Origin: Harmothoe impar
Taxonomy: Eukaryota > Annelida > Polychaeta > Phyllodocida > Polynoidae
Assembly (NCBI GenBank): GCA_947462335.1
Contig: OX381720.1
Coordinates: 42,701,152-42,765,151 of the forward strand
Direction: 5' to 3'
Length of the DNA stretch: 64,000 nucleotides
Both the position numbers and the translations under genes were made by a program. Under the pieces are notes generated by a model. The model did no database searches. It was not told the origin of the DNA and saw nothing but the letters and a program-made list of their open reading frames with translations. Positions 43,893-55,600 of this stretch are shown one piece after another. Every line of letters starts with the position of its first letter. The stretch's first letter is position 1.

Positions 43893-46584
43893 TGGGGGGC
43901 TCACTTTTTTCCCAGGGAGGCTTCCAATTTTAATTTACCTACGTTTTAAACATTCCTGTTTTATATTTAACTGTGTTGAAGAAAAATGTCCCCAAACTCC
44001 CTAAGGTACAATGGTTGTAGTTAATAATTTCAAAGATTTTGTGACCCATATTACCCCACGGTGGGGTAATACGGGTCGCCATTGTGGGGTAAGATGGAAC
44101 GGAAAAGGAATCGTCAGTAAAAATGGCCAAATATCTTTCATGCATGGGTGGAATTCTTTGAATGAGAAGCCTTTGAGGTACCTCAACAAAATATATGATG
44201 ATTTAAACTGTCCCAAAACATTATAAAGATACTTTGTTACCTCAATGAGCCCTATATGCCTATTTTTGTCGAGAGAATTTGTCAAAATTTTAAACAATTA
44301 GCAAAATTTGGCAAAAATGGAGTGTTTACATCGTTTCCATGGTCACCAGGATGTCATGATATACCCTAAACCCTATCTATTAGGCGGGGCTTCTCTATAG
44401 CTTTAATTCAAGCTATTTTGTGACCATTTATGTTGAGATGCACACTAGAAACAGCAAAAATTGTGAATTGTCTTTGATGTTCAAATTGACCCTGAAATTT
44501 CTTGTATTTTCATGCCGCCATTTTGGAAAATGACCGCCACACAAAGCATGACCATATGCAAATTTAAAACATGAAAAAAATCTCACAAAGAACTAAGTTT
44601 ATTTAGATATCTTGAAAAAAAGTAGTTTCTGCAAAGGCACTCTTTCATGTGGAAGTTTTAAATAAGATTAATAGCTTAACATTTTTGTAGAAAAAATATA
44701 TACAAATTGCCATAGGGATTGCTTTGACCCGTATTACCCCACCGAAAAATGAGGTTGGGGTAATACGGGACACCACACAAATAGTGGTGTCAATTCCTAG
44801 ACACTTCACAGAAAATAACCAAACCATATTTAATTTTATAAGCTATTGGGTGTTTTATCCTTAGCACCTGAAACCAGAAAAAATATTACCATTTTGCTCA
44901 AACTAGGGGCTTACATAAATAATGATGTGTCTAATTATGCTTTACTAATCAAGATGTCAGCCCTCAATATTCCAGACATTCAATTTTATTTTCCGCATAT
45001 AATTCAAATAATAATTCCTCTAGCAACATAATAAATGCTGCAATATTTATGATCTGATGCCTACCTTTTATTATAAAACGAAAACTGAGTTCTTACTGTT
45101 ACCTTTCAGTAAGAAATATCAGTCTGAAATGAGAGTGTCCCTTATTACCCCATGGCCCGTATTACCCCATCTTCCCCTAGGCCTAATTAACATGCAGGCT
45201 GTTTCGCTGAAATCCCCCCCCCCCCCCCACCATCATGGGTTACTATAGGGGAGGGGGCGTGGAGTGATTCTTACTCGTCTCAATCAATTTCGACCCCTAT
45301 TTGGAGGGGGGAGCATTTTGAACCCTTTTATAACAACTGGGACGCTTGATGTGACCAGTCACATGCATAATGGAGCTCACCTCTATGGTGATGGACTCTC
45401 TGAACTTCAAATGAAGTCTTCAAGTATACCTGTGGTATACTGTCACTGGGTCAACCACACCCAATTCATCATTCATCTCTTGTGTTCAGTTACTTTTGTC
45501 AGTCTGCACCATCTTTTGCAGCTAAATATGATTGCTGGTCTCCAACTTGTAAACCCCTCTCCCTGAGCGGTGATGAACTAAAACTGCTGATGTGATATCA
45601 TTAGATAGGTTTTCAGGTGGGCCAGTCTTTGTTCAATGGGAAGAACACATGTAACTTTGTGGAGCTATTGAATAAATGGGATGGATACTTTTGTATCCTC
45701 TCAAATCCAAAAAATAAAATAAAATAAAAAATAAGGCCAAGTAAAAGAAAAAATGTTTGTTTCAGGAAATTCTTCTCAAAAGTGGACCCTTGCTTAAGGA
45801 AATGTTGAAAAAGTAGCCTACCTTTGCCAGCCAGACACATTTGTATGCAAAGTATAGGCCTAATAAGTGCCCCCACCCCCGGGGGCCGACCCTACATTTT
45901 TTATGCAAATTTGAAGACATTTTTGCACCTTTTCAGTGAACTTTAGGGTTTACACAAGACTGGCTACTACACGTTTAAAAATATTGTGAAATATAAAGGC
46001 GGAATGGTGCATTCAGATTTATGCAATTCTCGAAAAATCTTCACATTTTTACACTTTTTGGGTCAATTTTAGGGTAGGCTAGGCCTATATAGAGTGGCTG
46101 GCTTGTAAAAGAAAAAAAAGAAAATCCGACCTACCGACCCTCGACTTTCTTGCTATGCTAACGTTTTATCTTTTTTGGTCTATTAGGCCTAAAGTTGAAA
46201 TAAAAGATAGGCCTACACAGAAAATGTGAATATTTTTTACATTTAGCCATGTATGAATTTGTGAGGCTTTAACTTTACCCCAATTTACCCTACTACTAGG
46301 CCTATGTCACCCAACTAGAGTAGCCTATTCCGTTTTGTCATTGGTATAGCGTAAATCGTCACGTCTATAGCAATACATTTGTGTCAAAGATGACTCAGCC
46401 CTGTGAAACCCTTGAAGCACGCCACGTCCACGTTATCCGGTATGACGCGGGAATCACCTCATACGTGCGCGGCGTTCCGCTTATAAGGTACAAAAGTTGG
46501 CTTTTACCGGCAACCGTGGCGAACTAACCTACGGACTGTCTTCATCAAGGAACTCCACGAGAAACCCTCAACACTTGCTACAAA

Positions 46585-46624
46585 ATGAGTGACAACGTCT
46601 ACCTCTTCGTCCCTAACCTAATAG
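46585..46624 (+). CDS. CDIPT: CDIPT exon 1
   Basis: ATG at 46585 (context caaaATGa) encoding MSDNVYLFVPNLI plus one base of Gly; donor atag|gtaagt. Confidence 0.93.
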
Positions 46625-49600
46625 GTAAGTAGAGAGGTCATAGTGCATATTGAGGTGTGTTTTGTTTTGTATATATGTGTATTAGAGAGTTGGTGATAGC
46701 GCAGCACGCTCCGACTGCGGCCGATTGTTGTTGTTGTCACTGCCGTTTGGTGTCACCGTGTCCCGGTTCTCGGTGACAGCACTGACTCAGTGCAGAGGAA
46801 TTATTATGTTTCTGCTCAGTGCAACTGCAAGGATCAAAAGAGACTGGATGGGGTAGCCTTTATTTAGAATCGATCACCATACCTATAGATCTAGAATAAT
46901 ATGGGAAGTACACATTGGAAAAATGAAGCTGACATTAGAAATAAAAAGGGGAGGGGCACATCTATTATTTTTTTGTTATGCTAGAGTGAGCCTATACTGG
47001 AGTGATGGGCTCAGCTAGGCCAGTTAATTTTTTTGCCAGATTTATATAGGTGCTCGGTGGATATAGTTGTGGGGGGTCACACAATGAATAGTTCGACACT
47101 TCTACCCCTGTACCAGGGGCAAAGACTTTGGGCTAACATAGTCACTCTGCCAATCTGGCAGAGTAGGACCTAGCTGTTTTGATGGAAGTATTCACTCTAC
47201 AGTCTAATGCTTCCAACCACATGTCCCTCAATGTAGGCCTATTCTCACCTGTTCACCATTCATAAGACATTCTAAATACATAAATAGATCTGTAATCCTG
47301 GCTTTGTTTGATGTCAACTGCACTCCTCATGGGCAGGCCTACAGTACTCCTCCCACCACTCCTCCCTGCAACTCGTCCAGGTGGCGCTGCAGTGTAGGAC
47401 AGGCGACTGTAAACACTCCACCTGTTTTCTACGTTTTCTATAATTCCTAGGCACTTACATTAACCAGGATTCACATAGTTTCTCTGTGAGTACCATATGC
47501 CCCTAGTTTGGCAGTGTATTGAAATGTTAATATAGTAACTTATTGAGAAAACGAGATTAGCAAGTCCCGAAAAATGCGCCAAAACTAAAACTAAAACTAG
47601 TCTACAAAATGGCGGTTTGTTTACTTCCGTTTACAAATATATATTGACAAACAAGATGACATATCTGTAAGCTCATATCTCGTCAACAAATCAACCTACC
47701 AACACATACTACCTATTGTTAGAAAGAGATTTTCGAGAGGAACAGCATGAGCTATAGTAGAATCGTTGTGCGCCATCGTACGCACCGCGAACGACACTAG
47801 AAGTGAGCGATAATAGACTGTTTTGACTGTCCGAGGATTGTATTAAGCGAGTGGCGGCCGCTTATTACGATTTGTAAAGTGGCGCCTTCCGAGTGAACGG
47901 AGAGGCCTAGAGACAAGCAGTTAACAGATCTAGATAGATGTGATCGGCACCTTTCCGCAAATCCAAAATTTACGCACATAGTGAAGCAATAAAACGGGTA
48001 AATTAGCTATCTAACTAAGTGAAATTTTGACACTCAGTCTGAGTTTCTGTCAGTCTTCAGTGTGCATCCATTCTTATCACTTCTCAGAGTATAGTGCCAC
48101 TGACACAGTAGCAGCAACTGTGGCAGTGGTAGGTTTATTATTGCCATATAAACAGTGCATTTCTATATGGTACAGGGAGAGTAGTATGGCTTCTGCCTGG
48201 CAAGACGTATCTGCCACGTCTCACATCCCTACATCAGACCCCACCTCTCCACTCTTGTTAGGAGGGATCAGACGATCTGGGCGCACACGTAAATCTACTA
48301 ACCTCCCTGGGTTCATCACAGGCAAAAGACTCTCCCAGATCTTTGAGAAGACAGTGACACCTGTGAGGTCTCCAGTGGGGAAACTAACCCACAACCCAAA
48401 GAAATACAGGCTGGTTGACTCTAGCACACTGCAAAATATGGATGATCTAACACAGTGTGTAACACCAGTAAGGAAGTATTTCTCAACACAAGCCACGGGA
48501 ACACAGGAAGATGAAGACGTCATTCCTCCAACCATGCAGCCTGGGTTGGAGTCTCCATCAATGGACCCATCACAGGACTTGTTTGGAACACCCTCTCAAG
48601 GTGATGACAGTCCTACTGTCTCGCTCAGACGGTCAAACTCAGTGCCGATCCTACACTTTGCGACAGACAACAGTCTCATAGTGACAGATAGCAATGAACT
48701 ACAAGACACCGTGGTGCAGATCACAGAGACGCAAGGTGGCGAGTCACAGGGTACCGAGGTGCAAGGTGCGGACCCACAGGGTACCGGGGCCCAGGGTGCC
48801 AAGTCACAGGGTACCGAGGTGCAAGGTGCCAAGTCACAGGGTACCGAGGCGCAAGGTGCCGAGTCACAGGGTACCGAGGCGCAAGGTGCCGAGTCACAGG
48901 GTACCGGGGCGCAAGGTGCCGAAGAGTCTGACAACGAGGAGATGGCAAAGACGAAAACCAAGACGTTATCGCGAGTAACGAAGGATGAACCACAGCCACT
49001 TAAGGTGCAGGAATTGAAGGATACCCTAGCAACAAGAGACGAGGAGTTGAACGCAATTAAATCCGCCCGAAAGGACTATCTGCACGACCTATCGTCAACA
49101 GCAGATGGCGGAAAGACTACACGACTCGCCAACCTCCTTGTTGCAAGTGAGGAAGAACTTCGACAGACAAAGAAGACCCTGCAGGATATGAAGGCATCTC
49201 TCGCAATGAGGGAGGCCGAAATATCCACCTTTCAAGCATTCAAAGCCGCTCACGAAAGGCTACGAAGCGACTTGGATGAGGCAAGGAAGCAGCTGAGGAC
49301 ACTCAAGGACAGTAACAAGACCACAGAAGGCAAAGCTGAACCAAGTGAAAGCAGTAGTGAAGACCTCCATTACTTTAGAGGTGCGTGGGACATTTTGTCC
49401 CCTCACTACCCTTGCCATCTGACAGGCTTGGACCTGTCCTTTAAATCCCAAGAGCATATGTACTGCTACCAAAAACTAAAGCAGCACGGACTTAGTAACG
49501 AAGCAGATGCGGTAAGGAAGTTTAAGCGCGCAGGCGGCGCGAAGTCCTATACCAAAAAAAAAATCCCAAAACCCTCCGATGAATGGGAGACCATGAAGGG

Positions 49601-52600
49601 GGACGTTATGCTCCGTATAGCAAAGACGCGGGCAGAGCAGTCCAGGCAGTTTTATGAGGCACTCCTTGCCACCGGTTCCAGCCGACTGATCCACAACATG
49701 GAGACTGACCCATGCTGGGGACTAGGCAAGGACGGCAAGGGAGTTAACCTCATGGGTATCACTCTTGAGAGCTTGAGAGAGGAGATCCGGAAGGACAACT
49801 TCACCCCGCCTGTGGTCCCTGCGAATGCCAGTGAGACAACCACTAGCTCGACCACAACAGCAGGCGGCGACAAATCCACACCACAAACAGTCATAATCTC
49901 AGACTCAATGCTGAAACGAGTGGACAAGTTCATGGGAGAAGAAAGTGTGGTGGTTGATGTCACCTCGGGTGGGACGATCAAAGATGTGCAGCGTCGCACC
50001 GGAGACGTTCTCTCTAGAAGTAAGCCGCAGTATGTCATAGTTCACTGCGGAACAAACAACATCGAGAATGGATCCTTTAATGACATAAAGGCTCAGTTTC
50101 AGGCCCTGATAAAGGATATTGGGTTCTACTCCCAAGGGTCAAAGGTAATCCTATCTGGAATAGTTCGTAGATTTGATAACCCCCAACTCAATGACCGCAT
50201 TGACAAGGTCAACGTCTTCTTGGAGTCACTGCAGTCCGAGACGACTTGCTATGTGGACCACAACCCCACATTCAAGTATCTCCCCAGTGCCCTACAGAAG
50301 GACAAGCTACATCTACGCGAATCAGGACTGAAGCAGATAGCAGCCAACCTAAAACTAGTGATTGCTGGGGAGAAACAGGGGGCACCGGTAACACCAACCC
50401 CAACATGTACCGACCCTAGTCTGAAAGCTCCTGGAGGGAACCAGCACCCTGATACAGTAACAGACAGCTGGTCGGTCCCCAGGCAGCAGAGGAAAAAGCA
50501 ACAGCAGAAGGAACAGCAAGGTGCACAGTCCACGCATAGGCAGCAGAGGACTAACGACTGGGGACAGGTCCCAGTGCAGAATAAGTTCTCCAAGCTAGAC
50601 AGCAGAGAGAATCACCCAAGTACAGATGCTGTATCCGAAGGGCCCCCAAAAATGATGCGAAACAAGGGAAAGAAGACCAAGCACAACCGCAGGTCCTCCC
50701 CACAACCACCCAAGGACCATGACATGCGCTCCAAAAGTCAGAGTAATCCTGAACTACATACCTTGATTGAAGCAACTCTTCGATGCCTGCAGGAAACGGG
50801 TACCAACTCAAAGATACCTGCACAAGGTCAAGCCGAGCCGCATGGCAACTCCGCATACCAAGATCACCAGGCAGGTATGGCTAGATATGCACAGGCTGTA
50901 CCATATGTACCGCAGCAAAGCTATAGTCATCACCCATGCCACCAAATGCCACACAGTTTTGCTCAAATGCCACACAGTTTTGCTCAAGTGCCAACAAGCA
51001 CCCCAATGCAATCTGGAATGGTTTATAATGTAGGGCTCCAACCACACCACCCCAGCTGGCAGTCGATGGTGCCCAGAGCATGGGATCAGAGTCCATGGGG
51101 GCAAGTTCCGATGATGTTATACCGTTAACATCTCCCCATGGACATAGTACTTGTCCTAAAACTTTCAATGCAGAAGACTTCAAAAGAGTGCCCAAACTAG
51201 GAGAAGACCTGCCTACATCTGGCGAGTCACTCCCAATGCCCACAGCAAACACCAAAAACCAGGCTCAAGTCAAAAGCCTGCGAATCTTGGGGTTGAACGT
51301 ATGTGGCCTTGTCTCAAAGCTGAATTACTCAATATTGGAGGACTATATCTATGATAACTTCGATATTATTAGCCTATCAGAGACAAAACTGGATGCTCTT
51401 GATGAAGCGAACATAAAAGTGGAAGGCTTTACTCCATTTTACCACCACAGACAAAAGTTCTCAAGGAAATCAGGAGGCATAGCCACGTTCATAAAAAGTG
51501 ACTTAACAAAATATGTGAAAGCTCTTACTCCTAGTGAAAACGAGTATGTGCAGTGGTTGCAATTAGATCCCCTAATCTTAGGTTACAACCTGATACTGGG
51601 TACAGTGTATATCCCTCCATGTGATTCACCCTATAGTACAGGTAACGAGTTTGAAAACATACAGACTGACCTAATCCATATGCAAAGCCTCTACCCGGAC
51701 AGTCAGATCTGCCTTATAGGGGACTTTAATGCAAGGACTGGAAATAAACAAGACTTCATAGAGTCATGTGAGCATGTGGCATATGCAACGGGTTTAGAAG
51801 ATGTGGCAGATGAACTTTTCTTAGACGAGTCTACGATAAGAAAACTTGGTATAGAAGTGAATAGGGTGTATACTGACAAGAAGTTGGACTCAAATGGGAA
51901 GAAACTAATTGAACTCTGTATAAGTGCAGGCATCCTAATTGCTAATGGCAGATTTGGGAAAAAGTCTTCTGAATTCACATGTAAAGGGACCAGCATTATA
52001 GATTATGCCATTGCATCTGCTTCACTGTTTCCCTTAATTAATAGTTTTCATGTTGACACATTTGATTCCTGCCTGTCTGATGTACATTCGCCTATCATAT
52101 TGGAATTGTCCACTACAGCTGTATCTACCGAGGTGATTGATAATCAGTCTAATTTGGAACTCTCTGACATGCAGGTACCACTTACCAGAGTTCATTGGGA
52201 TAACGGTAAGACATCTAAATTTAAAGAGGCCTTTAACTCCTGTGATATTGAGAAGATTGAAACACTAATCACCAATGCTCGGGGCCGTGGTACTGGGGTA
52301 GCACAAAAGGACATAGACCATATATCAAATTTGTTCACAGAGGTATATACTGAATGTGGTAAACATGCTGGTGTTATTAAGCCTGTGCACCGCAATGCCA
52401 GGGAAGGCACAAATAACTTCAGAAAACGTATGACCCCTAGAAAACCTTGGTTCAGCGACAGATGTGAACATGCTCGGAAAGAGGTATTCAGTGCTAAGAA
52501 CAGATTTGCGAGAAGTCAGAGTGAGTCAGACAAGTTGCTATTAAAAATGTCCAGTAAGGCATATAAGGCTACCATAAAGTCAGCGTTGCTGGACTATAAC

Positions 52601-55600
52601 AAGAAACTAAATGATAATTTACGTAACTTAAAAAGTACTAATCCTAAAGACTACTGGAAAATCTTGAACAATGCACACGGGACCACAAGTAAAACTGGCC
52701 AGATTTCCCTGGACTCCTTCAGGTCCCATTTTGAAAATCTAAATACTGTTCCGAACATGTCCCCTGAGCATGTAGGCGCTGACCAAGGGAATCTATGCCC
52801 CGACCAGGGTACTCCAACACATGATACCAGTGACCTGCCTTTTAACCAACCAATAACAGTCACTGAAATTGAGGAAGTGGTTAAAAAGCTGAAAAATGGC
52901 AAGGCTGGAGGAAACGACTCCATCGTCAATGAGTTCATAAAAAACAGTCCTTCTGACCTCCTAGCTATCATCAGTGCATACTTTAACCTTGTCCTAGATA
53001 CAGGTATTGTCCCAGAATCCTGGTCAGTTGGTGTTATAGTACCAATATATAAAAATAAAGGGGATATTAATAGCCCAGACAATTATAGAGGTATAACCCT
53101 ACTTAGCTGTATGGGGAAATTGTTTACAATGATATTAAACATACGGCTAGGTACCTATTTAGAATATAACAATATAATGGGAGAAGAACAAGCAGGATTT
53201 AGGGAAGGTTATTCCACACTTGATCATATTTTTAACCTACACTGTATTATTGAACTATTCCTCTCACAGAAAAAGAGACTATACTGTGCCTTTGTAGACT
53301 ATAAAAAGGCATTTGACACTGTGGATAGGTCCTCATTGTGGGTAAAACTACTCAAGTCTAATGTCGATGGTAAAGTGTTGAATGTTATAAAAAGTATGTA
53401 TCAGACAGCAAAGTCTTGTGTACGTGTTGACACTTGCCTGTCAGAATATTTTAGTTGCAACGTAGGGGTGAGGCAAGGTGAGAACCTCTCACCACTGCTT
53501 TTTGCCATATACTTGAATGACCTAGAAAGTCATTTCGAAAACCATTGTGAAGGTGTTAGCTGGCTGGGCACTGACCCTGAATCTCAAGTACTTCTAAAGC
53601 TGTATATCTTACTGTATGCTGATGATACAATCCTACTTAGCGAGTCTTCTGAAGACCTACAGAACATGCTACATGTTTTGGAGCAGTACTGCCATGACTG
53701 GAAGCTTACTGTAAATACCTCGAAAACAAAAGTAGTAATATTCTCACGTGGCAAGGTAAAGAAGCTACCAAAGTTACTGTACCAGCGCGAACCACTGGAA
53801 GTGCAACACAATTATACATATCTGGGAATAGAGTTCAATTATAATGGTAAGTTTACCCAAGCCATAAGAAAACAAGTCACACAAGCGAAACGAGCCCTGT
53901 TTAGCTTATTGTCAAAGGCTCGAAAACTACAACTCCCAGTCGATATCCAATGCCATCTTTTTGATGCATGTATTGTACCAATATTACTATATGGTTGCGA
54001 GGTATGGGGTTTTTCAGACTTGCGTGAAATTGAAAGAGTCCAGAGCTATTTCTGTAAATTTGTCCTTAAGCTGAATGCACGCACAGCAAATTGCATGGCA
54101 TTGGGAGAACTGGGACGACCTAAGTTAAGCTGTATTGTCAAACAAAGGATGATCAGTTTCTGGCATAGAATTGTTGCTGGAAAAACAAGTAAAATATCCC
54201 ACATCATATATAAAATTGTGCAGGAAAGACAAAGGAATGATGGCTCTCAGTCGCAGTGGCTGACACATGTACAGGATAGTCTTAACCAAAGTGGGCTTGG
54301 CAATATCTTTGGTGACGAGCCTATAACTACCTCACACAGCCTCATAAAAGCCACAGTGAAAAGAAGGCTCACAGACATAGAACACCAGGATTGGCACAGC
54401 ACTGTTATGGATTCTGGCCACTGTTATAACTACAGAATCTTTAAAAATGAGCTAAACCTTGACACATATATAGTCAATCTTAATGCCAAAAATAGAACAT
54501 GCCTGAGCAGATTCAGGTGCGGGAACCACAGTCTCCCAATCGTAACGGGAAGGTATACCAGAGTTGAACATTCGGAGAGAAAGTGCCCTTTATGTAAGAG
54601 TGGTGACATAGGAGATGAATTTCATTACATCTTTCACTGCAGCGCCTTCGATCATGACCGATCAATCCTCCTCGCCAACAATATACCATCCCGCCCAAGC
54701 ACTGTAACCATGGCAAATCTCTTTAATAACAAAGACCCCAATGTCCTAAGTAACCTATCAAAATTTTGTGCTACAATTATGGAAAAATTTAAACCCACAA
54801 AAAGGATACCACTTGCAAAAAAGGATAGGTCTAATATTAAAAGATCTAAGCATAAGAAGACTGCACTAAATTAAAGCTCTGCCAATCCTGGTTAATTAAT
54901 TAATAAGAGTGGTGCTATTATCTCTTAATTATTATCTCTTTGTTTTCATTGTATCTCACTGTCTTTGCACCCTTACTAGTCAACCTGGTGCTCATTGGTG
55001 CTGAAAAGACAGAATCTCTATATATTTATTGGTGCTGCCAGATGTACCTGGCCTATACTACCTGATCAAAAGATGGAATGTTGTATAGCTAATAACTTGC
55101 CTGTTCCATTAATGTTACCTAGTCAAATATAGAGTTTGCAGACTATTAGTGTCTATCATGTAGATCTATGCAGAACATAGAGTGTATATTGTAAACCTCA
55201 TAACTTTGTACCATAACTTTGTACACCAGTGATGCCATTGTAACTATCGGCTGAATCTGATTTTCTCTCTTATTTTCTTTCCTTTACCTCTCATGAGGAT
55301 GTGAATAAACAAAAATTGAAAATTGAAATTGTTAAAATCAAAACATAGTCAATACACTAACATTGACATGTTTGCAGCAGTATACGTTTGCTGGGCATAT
55401 GGAGTATCTTTTGGATAATAGGATCGACAGTGGATGAAGGGACTGACAGTGAGAACATTGATGAGAACAACACCCTGTTTATTCCCACCATAGGATCCCT
55501 ATGTAGCTGCTGTCTGGTGCAGTAGCGCCAGATGTGTCGGACTAACAATGAAAAAAAGGCCCTTGGTAGGTGGAGAGGGGGCATGCCTCCATGTTGGTGG

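Larger units (their letters stand above)
42964..45181. mobile_element. 2.2 kb inverted-repeat element (taggggaagatggggNaatacgggacac ends)
   Basis: The left end gtaggggaagatgggggaatacgggacacc (from 42964) is matched by the complement of the right end, cgtattaccccatcttcccctag (to 45181). Two internal palindromes of the same core occur at 44041-44078 (attaccccacggtggggtaat) and 44729-44772 (gtattaccccacc..ggttggggtaatacgggac). No transposase was found. The interior includes a hairpin (43049-43120) and a 23-bp minisatellite. Confidence 0.65.
42555..46584. promoter_or_regulatory. Divergent intergenic region between the 1339-aa gene and CDIPT
   Basis: The two genes start on opposite strands 4.0 kb apart. 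More than half of the gap is a single inverted-repeat element (42964-45181). Near the CDIPT start (46380-46580) the DNA becomes GC-richer with several CpGs and no TATA box, as expected for a housekeeping promoter. Confidence 0.4.
48186..55331 (+). mobile_element. Intact two-ORF non-LTR retrotransposon (CR1/L2/Nimb-like LINE)
   Basis: Contains complete ORF1 and ORF2, a 450-bp 3' UTR with aataaa at about 55304, and a short tail of repeated attgaaa (55311-55331). A short tandem-repeat tail with an APE-type endonuclease and no RNase H places it in the CR1/L2/Jockey side of LINEs; exact clade not determined. It is in the sense orientation in CDIPT intron 1. The absence of stops or frameshifts across 6.7 kb suggests a recent, potentially active copy. 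The 5' boundary is unresolved. Confidence 0.9.

Noticed and set aside
48027..48185. Upstream extension of LINE ORF1 (53 residues)
   Set aside because: The frame is open, but the first codon is TTG and no ATG occurs before 48186, so I start ORF1 at 48186.
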